DNA of 6,336 nt from Sulfurimonas autotrophica (lineage in GTDB: Bacteria > Campylobacterota > Campylobacteria > Campylobacterales > Sulfurimonadaceae). This document shows, piece by piece, positions 1-5,965 of the stretch; position 1 is the first letter of the stretch, and the number at the start of each line of letters is the position of its first letter. The stretch spans positions 1-6,336 of the forward strand of contig DQUE01000070.1 in the NCBI GenBank assembly GCA_015662405.1, in the 5' to 3' direction. The position numbers were made by a program, and so were the translations under genes. A model generated the notes under the pieces. It ran no database searches. It saw only the letters and a list, made by a program, of their open reading frames with translations, and was not told where the DNA came from.

Positions 1-28
1 TAGCAACTACAATTTTATTTTTTTTCAT
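1..28 (-). CDS. ubiX: 5' end of a gene overlapping flgA, probably UbiX flavin prenyltransferase (partial)
   Basis: Only the first nine codons are in the window, reading MKKNKIVVA before the window edge. The ATG shares bases with the TGA stop of flgA in an ATGA overlap, so the two genes are very likely translationally coupled in one operon. UbiX proteins make the prenylated FMN cofactor used by UbiD-type decarboxylases, and they typically begin with a basic residue or two followed by a beta strand of the I/L-V-V-A type and then a glycine-rich flavin-binding turn. The visible residues fit that strand, and a ubiX-like gene follows flgA in Campylobacter as I recall it. Nothing diagnostic of the active site is in view, so the identity rests on nine residues plus synteny. 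Confidence 0.5.
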
Positions 29-900
29 TTTACCTCTGCTTTGTTTTTTCCAACTATAATTACTTTTATTTTTTTGCCATTAGATTTTGCTACCCAAATA
101 GTGTCTCCTAGCCTTCCATTTTGAAGAGCTTTTGCAGAAAAAAAGATGTTTATTGCATCTGTTTTTAAACTGACACTGATAGTAGAGCCACGTTTTACAA
201 AATATAAACCAACTACATCTCTTGTGGTTATAGTTATACCTGCCTTTAAGTGATACTTACTTTGGTACTTGTTTTTATCTATATCCTGTAATGGCATTGC
301 TTTAAATCTATTGAGTATTATACTATTTTTTCGTGTATTTATGCTGCTTAGTTCGCTATCTTTTTTGATATTTTTTTTCGTTACAACCACTGGAAGTGTG
401 GCTGATATTTTATACTGAAAAAATATTTTTTTATTCTCATCTGTTTTTATATAGAGTATACCCTTGTTTGCGAGGTATGATTTTTTTTGAAAGTGAACGC
501 TATAGTTTTTTGGAAGTCTTTCAAGATAGTGCATGGGAGCAATAGAGATATGAGCAATTTTAATATTTTGATATTTTTGGGTATAGAGTTTTTTGATATT
601 TTCATGTATAGTTGTCGTGTCTATAGGGCTTTGTTTTGTGAATTGTATATAACTATGTTTTGAAGTATAGTTGCTAAAACCATTCTCTTTTAATATTTTT
701 AAAAGTTCTCTTCTTTTAATGCGCTTCGTATGTCTGTGTTTATCTATAGTAAAAAGCTTTTTATCCTCTCCTTTGTTTACATGTACAATGTCTGAGAGCA
801 TAACAAAATCATTTTTGATGTAATAATTACTTTGTAAATTGTGAGTAGCAAAAAGAGATGTAGTAATAATGAGTAGAAAAATTATTTTAACAAATGACAT
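25..900 (-). CDS. flgA: FlgA, flagellar basal-body P-ring assembly chaperone
   Basis: A 291-residue periplasmic protein that helps FlgI assemble the P ring around the flagellar rod. Residues 1-18 form a Sec-type signal peptide: a basic residue, a hydrophobic core of Ile, Leu and Phe, and probable cleavage after LFA. The N-terminal region (about 20-160) is weakly conserved. The C-terminal SAF/ChapFlgA-type domain spans about residues 168-291. It shows the family pattern of a lysine-rich opening segment, then DVVGLYFVKRGSTISV (residues 228-243), then ALQNGRLGDTIWV (258-270), and ends in a short strand with a GKNKAEV tail. The start is supported by a GAGAG ribosome-binding site (907-911 on the complementary strand), six bases from the ATG. 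The gene follows a tRNA-Leu on the same strand and overlaps the next gene by ATGA. Size and domain order fit the long form of FlgA with an extra N-terminal domain. Confidence 0.9.
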   Translation of the reverse strand: MSFVKIIFLLIITTSLFATHNLQSNYYIKNDFVMLSDIVHVNKGEDKKLFTIDKHRHTKRIKRRELLKILKENGFSNYTSKHSYIQFTKQSPIDTTTIHENIKKLYTQKYQNIKIAHISIAPMHYLERLPKNYSVHFQKKSYLANKGILYIKTDENKKIFFQYKISATLPVVVTKKNIKKDSELSSINTRKNSIILNRFKAMPLQDIDKNKYQSKYHLKAGITITTRDVVGLYFVKRGSTISVSLKTDAINIFFSAKALQNGRLGDTIWVAKSNGKKIKVIIVGKNKAEVK

Positions 901-922
901 GATAATCTCTCATTTGTAAGGA

Positions 923-936
923 TTAGCAACTGCTAA
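923..936. repeat. 14-bp palindrome in the tRNA-flgA spacer
   Basis: TTAGCA-AC-TGCTAA is a perfect 6-bp inverted repeat with a two-base centre. It lies between the 3' end of the tRNA and the flgA ribosome-binding site. As RNA it could fold only with a shortened four-pair stem, and no U-run follows on the transcribed strand, so it does not look like an intrinsic terminator. It could be a processing or protein-binding site, or chance in AT-rich DNA. Confidence 0.45.
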
Positions 937-939
937 AAA

Positions 940-1023
940 TGGTACCAGAGAGGGGATTTGAACCCCTAAGCCGTGAGGCGGCGGATTTTGAATCCGCTAT
1001 GTATACCGTTCCATCACTCTGGC
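940..1023 (-). tRNA. tRNA-Leu, anticodon CAA
   Basis: The complementary strand folds into a complete 84-base class II tRNA. The acceptor stem is GCCAGAG (1017-1023) with CTCTGGT, including a G1-U72 wobble pair. The discriminator is A73, as expected for leucine, and the CCA end is encoded (940-942). The anticodon stem is GCGGA/TCCGC around the loop TTCAAAA, giving anticodon CAA (complement of 988-990), which reads UUG. A long variable arm (GCC-TCAC-GGC) identifies a leucine-type rather than a class I tRNA. The T stem is AGGGG/CCCCT around TTCAAAT. The tRNA sits 39 bases upstream of flgA on the same strand with no recognisable terminator between them. Confidence 0.96.
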
Positions 1024-1044
1024 AAATAAGCTGTTGAAGTTGGA

Positions 1045-1073
1045 ATGATAGTGATAATTTACTTAAAAGTAAA
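1045..1073 (-). promoter_or_regulatory. Putative sigma-70-type promoter for tRNA-Leu/flgA/ubiX
   Basis: Read on the minus strand, TTTACT (1068-1073) is separated by exactly 17 bases from TATCAT (1045-1050). A start site about seven bases further on would leave a leader of about 15 bases before the mature tRNA 5' end at 1023. Spacing and position are right for a tRNA promoter. The boxes match the consensus only moderately, and the -35 overlaps the palindrome at 1057-1074. Confidence 0.45.
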
Positions 1074-1074
1074 T
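1057..1074. repeat. 18-bp perfect palindrome in the divergent control region
   Basis: ATTTACTT-AA-AAGTAAAT consists of two perfect 8-bp arms around an AA centre. It covers the putative -35 box of the leftward tRNA/flgA promoter and is centred about 60 bases upstream of the predicted start of the rightward sigma-54 transcript. The geometry suits a dimeric regulator. Which protein binds, if any, cannot be told from the sequence. Confidence 0.5.
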
Positions 1075-1100
1075 AATATTTGGTCGATTGTAGCAACATA

Positions 1101-1116
1101 TGGAACTTTTATTGCT
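1101..1116 (+). promoter_or_regulatory. Sigma-54 (RpoN) promoter for flgL
   Basis: TGGAAC-TTTTA-TTGCT matches the -24/-12 consensus TGGCAC-N5-TTGCW with one mismatch in the -24 box. It has the invariant GG (1102-1103) and GC (1114-1115) exactly ten bases apart. Transcription should begin near 1127, giving a leader of about 35 bases that contains the flgL ribosome-binding site. In Campylobacterota, RpoN with the FlgS/FlgR two-component system drives many hook and rod genes, so the assignment fits family knowledge. It also shows that the open frame upstream of 1162 is not translated. Confidence 0.88.
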
Positions 1117-1150
1117 ATACTCTTTAGTAATAATCAAATAATCTGGAAGC

Positions 1151-1156
1151 GGAGAG
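1151..1156 (+). promoter_or_regulatory. Ribosome-binding site deciding the flgL start
   Basis: GGAGAG lies five bases before the ATG at 1162. The open frame extends upstream to an ATG at 1045, but that one lacks a Shine-Dalgarno sequence and the extra stretch contains the sigma-54 promoter. Initiation is therefore placed at 1162. Confidence 0.85.
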
Positions 1157-1161
1157 ATATT

Positions 1162-3363
1162 ATGCGTGTGACATCAAGTATGTACTATAACAGCTTATAT
1201 GCTACGAATAACTTAAAATTAAATAATGAACTTTTTGATGTAAATAAACAGATTGCTTCAGGATTGAAAATTCAATATGCAAAAGATGATGTAAGAGCTT
1301 TTACCGAAACCATGCGGTTAGATAATGAGCTTGTAACAATTACACAGGTGAAAAAGAGTACACAAAGCGGATATAAAATTTCAAACCAAACAGATATTGT
1401 TCTTAATGAATTTGAAACTTCACTTGATAGAATGAAAACACTTCTACTTAATGCTGCAAACGGTACACATAGCTCTGAATCCCTTGATGCTATAGCGGGT
1501 GAGCTTCGAGGTTTGGAAAAACATTTTAAAAACTTGGCAAATACTTCGATTAACGGGCAGTTTTTATTTTCAGGTTCAGCTATTAATACTCGTCCGATAG
1601 ATGAAAAAGGTGTCTATCAAGGCAATGATGAAAAGATGGAATCATTTTTAGGTTCCAATGTTGCACAAAAGTATAATCTTACGGGTGCAGAACTTTTTTT
1701 AGGTGAGAATAGATTTGCTCGCAGAAGTGTCACAACAAATGTTATACAGGAAAACTTGAGCGAGAAATTTCCTGGTTTTAGTGTAGCAAATATTGAAAAT
1801 GGTAGTGTGAAAACTATTACAAAAGAGGACACTATAAGAGACTTGATGGGTGATACTGATGGTATTGTTGATACAACTACACCAAAGCATCACTTTTACA
1901 TCAGAGGAGTAAGAAGTGATGGCAGTGCATTTACTAAACAGATCGATATGAAAGATGATGACAAAATTGATTATCTTTTAACTGAGATAGGCAAAGCCTA
2001 CGGAAATACTGCAAATTTAAAATTAGTAAATGTTGGTCTCAATAGTAACGGACAAATTACCATAGAAGACAAAATACCTGGATCTTCAAAATTGGATTTT
2101 CATATGGTGGGTGCTGTTGATTTTGACCAAAGTGATGGGAGTGATGAGGCAGACATAAATGATGCAGTTTATGGTGTAAATGCCGGACAAATCAGTAATT
2201 TAGATGGTGGTGAAACTAATTTTTTTGAAATTATTAACCCAACTACGCCACCTGCAAATGATTTATATGTAAAAGAGTTTACAAAGTCACCCTATGCATC
2301 ATCAACTCCTGATATAAGCAATATCGATGGTTTGCTCTACGATAGAACAAACTTTACAAAAGATGGTTCAGGGCTTACCTCAAATGTACCTCAGGTACTC
2401 AAAGCATACAACACATCAACTCTTCCATATGTAGAGTTGCAAAAAAATGCTTTTGCAACACCTGCAACGAAACTCTCCGACGTGGCTGATGCACAAAAAG
2501 AGGTATTGCCATCTACCATTCCAAAGACATATACACTCGATGGTACAGCTTTCAAACTTGTAGGTAGTACTATTAGTGGTGTTTCAATGGATGTAGATAT
2601 AAATCTCAACAGTACCGCAAATGGTGGCTCCACTTTTACTGATAATACAACTGGACAAAGTTATAATATTTTTGATATGACAAGTACACCACGAGCTGCT
2701 GTTGATGCTGATGATATGACATATCAACAGCTTATGGATGTAATAAATATGGCAATAACTGGTACATACCCAGCAACAAATACGGAGACTGATTATGATA
2801 AAGCTGTTGCTAATTCAAAAGTAGTAGGTGATACTTTTTTAACATATGATGGGAAAATAAAATTTGATGATGCAATTTCACCTGATACAAAGGCAGTTCT
2901 CTCTTTGTATGATAGCAATAGTGGAGATTTTAGCGTAACAAGTGCACCTGTTGTTATGTCATTTAATGCAAATAATGCCTTAACAGTTGTTGATCCAAAA
3001 ACAGATTTTTTTAAAAATCTTGATGAAGCGATAACAGCTGTAGAAGACTATAAGTTTCACCCTGATAGCTCTAGTGGTACACAAAGGAATATTGGCATTG
3101 AGAATGCTCTTGCAGTGATTGATAAGTTGCAATCACATCTATCAAGGAATCATTCCGTTGTTGGTGCACAATCAAATACACTTAGTACTTCACTTGAACG
3201 CACAAGTTTGCTAGAAGTCAGTACAATGACTCTGCGTTCTGAAGTAATAGATACAGATCTCGCAGAGGCTTCTTTAAGGCTTTCACAACTCAGTTTAAAT
3301 TATCAAGCAATGCTCTCAACTGTGGGAAAAATTTCGCAGTTAAGTCTAGTAAATTATTTATAG
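1162..3363 (+). CDS. flgL: FlgL, flagellar hook-filament junction protein (HAP3), long form
   Basis: A secreted flagellin-like protein that, with FlgK, joins the hook to the filament; it is exported by the flagellar type III system and has no cleaved signal. The N-terminal part (1-150) begins MRVTSSMYYNSLYATNN, followed by heptad-rich helices with IASGLKIQYAKDD (31-43) and the FlgL-typical NGQFLFSGS (131-139) and VYQGNDE (151-157). The C-terminal part (about 640-733) has NIGIENALAVIDKL and a helical segment ending ISQLSLVNYL, which pairs with the N-terminal helices. Between them lies a Thr/Ser/Asp/Asn-rich insertion of about 450 residues (roughly 160-610) with no motif I recognise. At 733 residues it is more than twice the roughly 317 of the enteric protein, but long FlgL is usual in Campylobacterota. 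Expression is probably RpoN-dependent. ftsK follows after 38 bases, an order also seen in Campylobacter. Confidence 0.93.
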   Translation: MRVTSSMYYNSLYATNNLKLNNELFDVNKQIASGLKIQYAKDDVRAFTETMRLDNELVTITQVKKSTQSGYKISNQTDIVLNEFETSLDRMKTLLLNAANGTHSSESLDAIAGELRGLEKHFKNLANTSINGQFLFSGSAINTRPIDEKGVYQGNDEKMESFLGSNVAQKYNLTGAELFLGENRFARRSVTTNVIQENLSEKFPGFSVANIENGSVKTITKEDTIRDLMGDTDGIVDTTTPKHHFYIRGVRSDGSAFTKQIDMKDDDKIDYLLTEIGKAYGNTANLKLVNVGLNSNGQITIEDKIPGSSKLDFHMVGAVDFDQSDGSDEADINDAVYGVNAGQISNLDGGETNFFEIINPTTPPANDLYVKEFTKSPYASSTPDISNIDGLLYDRTNFTKDGSGLTSNVPQVLKAYNTSTLPYVELQKNAFATPATKLSDVADAQKEVLPSTIPKTYTLDGTAFKLVGSTISGVSMDVDINLNSTANGGSTFTDNTTGQSYNIFDMTSTPRAAVDADDMTYQQLMDVINMAITGTYPATNTETDYDKAVANSKVVGDTFLTYDGKIKFDDAISPDTKAVLSLYDSNSGDFSVTSAPVVMSFNANNALTVVDPKTDFFKNLDEAITAVEDYKFHPDSSSGTQRNIGIENALAVIDKLQSHLSRNHSVVGAQSNTLSTSLERTSLLEVSTMTLRSEVIDTDLAEASLRLSQLSLNYQAMLSTVGKISQLSLVNYL

Positions 3364-3388
3364 GATATACTTTTAATATATATTGGTA

Positions 3389-3392
3389 AAGG
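3389..3392 (+). promoter_or_regulatory. Ribosome-binding site for the TTG start of ftsK
   Basis: AAGG, within TAAAGG, lies nine bases before the TTG at 3402. An in-frame stop (3387-3389) rules out any start further upstream. The first transmembrane helix begins at residue 5, so a later ATG (residue 28) would remove it. Confidence 0.6.
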
Positions 3393-3401
3393 TTTTCTAG
3401 T

Positions 3402-5645
3402 TTGAAAGATACTCTATTTATTATTATTTTCGGTCTGTTGATTTATCTTGGTTTTTCGACTCTTTTTGGTTCGACTGGTTTGATGGGTAGTTATGGTGCT
3501 ACTTTTTCGTTGTATAATCGACTCTATTTTGGATACATCTCTTTTATATATATTTTTGTTTTACTTGTTCCTCTCTATTTTTTGTATAAAAATACATCTT
3601 TTGGTTTGAGAAAGCTCGAAGTAAGCGTTGCTTCTTTTTTACTTTTATGCTCTTTCCTTATAGCACAAGCTTTGCTTGTGACAAATGAATATAGAGGGAA
3701 ATTTGGTGCTGATTTTGTAGATTTTCTCTCTCCCTATATCGGTCTGTTTGGATTGTGGGTATTTTGGTTTATAATCACAGCAGTGGCTATGGTAATAGTT
3801 TTTGATAAAAGTGGTTCTGAGATCTTGCACACTATAGCCTCATTTATAAAATCAAAAAAAAGAGCCCCTGATACTCTTGGTTGTGATCTTGATTCTGAGC
3901 CTTTTGAAGAGCAAGAGTCTGCTGTAGTGTTCACCGATGAGACAAAAAACATATCAGATGAGATGCCATCTCAAGAGCAAGACTCTGTAATAGTGCAAGA
4001 CTCTGCAACAGCAGCAGAGAACAAGCAAGAGGAGCATGCGGCTTCAGTGCTACCAATGGAAGAGGTCGAAGAGATTGACAAGCCGACATATTTAAGAAAA
4101 GAGCAAAATGATGCAACGAAAACTATTCTTGATATTGCATCTGATGTAAAAGAGAGAAAAAATACTGTCATAGTAGATGAGCTTGAGGAGAATACAAAAC
4201 TATTGGCAACTATTGAGAAAGGGAAAGTAGAAAAACCTAAAAATTTCAAACTACCTTCTGTAGATTTTCTACAAAAGCCAGATAAAGCAACATGTAGTGT
4301 TGATGAAAAAGAGCTAGATTTGAAAATCAAATATTTGATAGATAAACTTGCACACTTTAAAATTGAAGGGGATGTTGTTCGTACCTATACAGGACCTGTT
4401 GTCTCTACTTTTGAGTTTAAACCTGCAGCAAATGTCAAGGTTAGTAAGATATTGAATCTACAAGATGATCTAGCGATGGCACTCTCTGCAGAGACTATTC
4501 GTATTCAAGCACCTATTCCCGGTAAAGATGTTGTCGGTATTGAGATTCCAAATGAAAGAGTAGATACTATCTATCTTCGTGAACTTTTAGATGATAAACT
4601 CTTTAAAGATTCTGCATCACCACTCACTATAGCACTTGGAAAAGATATAGTAGGCAAACCATTTATTACAGATTTAAAAAAGCTTCCGCATTTGCTCATA
4701 GCAGGAACAACGGGAAGTGGAAAAAGTGTTGGCATTAATGCTATGATACTTTCACTTTTATATAAAAACTCTCCTGATCAATTGCGACTTTTAATGATTG
4801 ATCCGAAAATGCTAGAGTTTTCTATATATAATGATATTCCGCATCTCTTAACACCAGTGATAACAAAACCAAAACAGGCAATAGTTTCATTAAATAATAT
4901 GGTAAATGAGATGGAACGCCGTTACGAGTTAATGGCTGAAAGTCGTACAAAAAATATAGAAAACTATAATGAAAAAGTGAAGCGTGAAGGAGGGGAGCAT
5001 TTTCCTTACATAGTGGTCATTATAGATGAGTTGGCTGATTTGATGATGACAAGCGGTAAAGATGTTGAGCTCTCTATTGCAAGGCTTGCTCAAAAATCTC
5101 GTGCTTGTGGAATTCATCTCATTATTGCAACGCAGAGACCTTCTGTTGATGTTGTTACAGGACTTATAAAAGCAAATCTGCCTTCGCGTATATCTTATAG
5201 AGTAGGGCAGAAAATTGATTCTAAAATTATTTTAGATCAAATGGGAGCAGAGTCTCTTCTTGGACGCGGTGACATGCTCTTTACCCCTCCTGGGGCGCCG
5301 GCACTTGTGCGGCTACATGCTCCTTGGGCAACAGAAGAGGAGATAGAAAAAATAGTAGAGTTTATAAAAGCACAACGAGAACCAAATTATGATAAAAGTT
5401 TTTTGGTAGAAGAGCGTACTGATGAGGGTGGTTCTACTTCAGGCTCTAATGAAAGTTATGAAGAGTTAGATCCTCTCTATGAAGAAGCAAAAAGTGTTGT
5501 TTTGACAGATAAAAAAACATCAATTTCATACCTTCAAAGAAAACTTCAAATTGGCTATAACCGTTCTGCTAGAGTCATTGAGCAACTTGAGAAAGAGGGT
5601 GTTCTCTCTACACCAAACGCAAAAGGTGTGCGAGAGATTTTATAA
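3402..5645 (+). CDS. ftsK: FtsK/SpoIIIE DNA translocase
   Basis: A septum-anchored ATP-driven DNA pump that clears the chromosome terminus from the closing division site and helps dimer resolution. It has 747 residues from a TTG start. Four transmembrane helices lie at about 5-23, 43-63, 72-93 and 112-134. An acidic, Glu/Gln/Ser-rich linker follows (about 150-290). The alpha and beta motor domains occupy about 300-655: Walker A GTTGSGKS (435-442), Walker B IVVIIDE (537-543), then ATQRPS (576-581) and GRGDML (621-626). The C-terminal gamma winged helix (about 688-747), with LQRKLQIGYNRSARVIEQLE, reads orienting sequences and contacts the Xer recombinase. The protein is short beside the 1329-residue E. 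coli protein but close to SpoIIIE. In Campylobacterota the partner is expected to be the single recombinase XerH. All core motifs are intact. No strong promoter is evident in the 38-base gap after flgL. Confidence 0.96.
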   Translation: MKDTLFIIIFGLLIYLGFSTLFGSTGLMGSYGATFSLYNRLYFGYISFIYIFVLLVPLYFLYKNTSFGLRKLEVSVASFLLLCSFLIAQALLVTNEYRGKFGADFVDFLSPYIGLFGLWVFWFIITAVAMVIVFDKSGSEILHTIASFIKSKKRAPDTLGCDLDSEPFEEQESAVVFTDETKNISDEMPSQEQDSVIVQDSATAAENKQEEHAASVLPMEEVEEIDKPTYLRKEQNDATKTILDIASDVKERKNTVIVDELEENTKLLATIEKGKVEKPKNFKLPSVDFLQKPDKATCSVDEKELDLKIKYLIDKLAHFKIEGDVVRTYTGPVVSTFEFKPAANVKVSKILNLQDDLAMALSAETIRIQAPIPGKDVVGIEIPNERVDTIYLRELLDDKLFKDSASPLTIALGKDIVGKPFITDLKKLPHLLIAGTTGSGKSVGINAMILSLLYKNSPDQLRLLMIDPKMLEFSIYNDIPHLLTPVITKPKQAIVSLNNMVNEMERRYELMAESRTKNIENYNEKVKREGGEHFPYIVVIIDELADLMMTSGKDVELSIARLAQKSRACGIHLIIATQRPSVDVVTGLIKANLPSRISYRVGQKIDSKIILDQMGAESLLGRGDMLFTPPGAPALVRLHAPWATEEEIEKIVEFIKAQREPNYDKSFLVEERTDEGGSTSGSNESYEELDPLYEEAKSVVLTDKKTSISYLQRKLQIGYNRSARVIEQLEKEGVLSTPNAKGVREIL
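3908..4008 (+). repeat. Short imperfect repeats in the FtsK linker coding region
   Basis: A 15-base unit close to AGAGCAAGACTCTGT occurs at 3908-3922, 3974-3988 and, more diverged, 3994-4008. It encodes related peptides (EQESAVV, EQDSVIV and VQDSATA). This looks like micro-duplication within the flexible acidic linker, where sequence is little constrained. Confidence 0.55.
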
Positions 5646-5868
5646 TGCCAAAACCACGTTTTATATTTATAAAACAAAGCAACTCTTTTAGTGTAAAAGC
5701 AGTGCTAAAATTAGCTTTGGACAATATAAAGGAATGTTTTATAGGGAGCTACCTAATTCCTATCTTTTATGGTTGAAAAACAACTATACTGGGAAGGAGA
5801 GAGAAATTATTTGTGACGAATTCGAAATATGTAATAGAAAATTAAAAATATCTTCTGATTTGAGTTAA
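5645..5868 (+). pseudogene. Broken gene with a DUF3820/ExoX-C-like motif, overlapping the ftsK stop
   Basis: The ATG at 5645 overlaps the ftsK stop as TAATG and opens a 43-codon frame (to 5776) starting MPKPRFIFIKQSNSFSVK. From 5692 to 5868 a different frame, offset by minus one, has no ATG before its motif and reads KISFGQYKGMFYRELPNSYL and on through LWLKNNYTGKEREIICDEFE. FGxYKGxxxxELPxSYLxWL is the signature of the small DUF3820 domain, also found at the C terminus of ExoX-type 3'-5' exonucleases. Adding one A to the AAAA run at 5695-5698 would join the frames into one protein of about 74 residues. Alternatively, MPKPRFIFI may be the start of a DnaQ-like exonuclease whose catalytic core, beginning D-x-E-T-T-G, has been deleted. 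Nothing catalytic is visible. The motif is clear; the history is inferred. A sequencing error in the A run cannot be excluded. Confidence 0.65.
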
Positions 5869-5924
5869 TTACAACCTAGTCATTATTGTTCTCAAAATGG
5901 AACCTATTCGTAATATTATTACTC

Positions 5925-5930
5925 TATAAT
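5925..5930 (+). promoter_or_regulatory. Putative sigma-70-type -10 box for the lipoprotein gene
   Basis: A perfect TATAAT lies 35 bases before the ATG at 5966, with no good -35 hexamer about 17 bases upstream. Housekeeping promoters of Campylobacterota commonly have a strong -10 and a poorly conserved, AT-rich -35 region, which is the case here. The rest of 5869-5965 is AT-rich and I see nothing else in it. The box suggests the lipoprotein gene is transcribed independently of ftsK. Confidence 0.55.
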
Positions 5931-5953
5931 CTTTTTTGTAAAAAATTAATACA

Positions 5954-5960
5954 AAGGGAT
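5954..5960 (+). promoter_or_regulatory. Ribosome-binding site of the lipoprotein gene
   Basis: AAAGGGA ends five bases before the ATG at 5966, the best-spaced Shine-Dalgarno sequence in this part of the window. The ATG is followed directly by a lipoprotein signal sequence, which confirms the start. Confidence 0.75.
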
Positions 5961-5965
5961 AGTTA

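Noticed and set aside
925..948. Minus-strand sigma-54 site in the tRNA-flgA spacer
   Set aside because: GG and GC are eleven bases apart, and the GG belongs to the tRNA 3' end.
1081..1095. Second possible sigma-54 site (TGG...GC) upstream of flgL
   Set aside because: GG and GC are nine bases apart instead of ten and the -12 box is poor.
1045..1161. In-frame upstream extension of flgL from an ATG at 1045
   Set aside because: It lacks a ribosome-binding site and contains the sigma-54 promoter, and FlgL proteins begin at the MRVTSSMYYN segment encoded from 1162.
1617..1893. Minus-strand open frames inside flgL
   Set aside because: They lie wholly opposite well-supported flgL coding sequence, have no recognisable motifs and no good ribosome-binding site.
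2391..2633. Minus-strand open frame of 80 codons inside flgL
   Set aside because: Antisense shadow of the FlgL insertion, with no family features.
3645..5117. Several minus-strand open frames opposite ftsK
   Set aside because: Serine- and phenylalanine-rich mirror translations of the acidic linker and motor domain; no start signals or motifs.
5769..5816. Fifteen-codon frame MVEKQLYWEGERNYL
   Set aside because: No ribosome-binding site, and it overlaps the better-supported motif-bearing frame.
5734..5868. Independent 44-residue protein starting at the ATG of 5734
   Set aside because: The conserved FGQYKG motif lies upstream of this ATG in the same frame, and the purine-rich stretch directly abuts the start, so this ATG is internal to the original gene.
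5888..5903. GTTC/GAAC inverted repeat as a terminator after ftsK
   Set aside because: Only four pairs with an eight-base loop and no following T run.
5898..5912. TGGAAC resembling a -24 box upstream of the lipoprotein gene
   Set aside because: No GC at the required -12 position; the nearby TATAAT is a better explanation.
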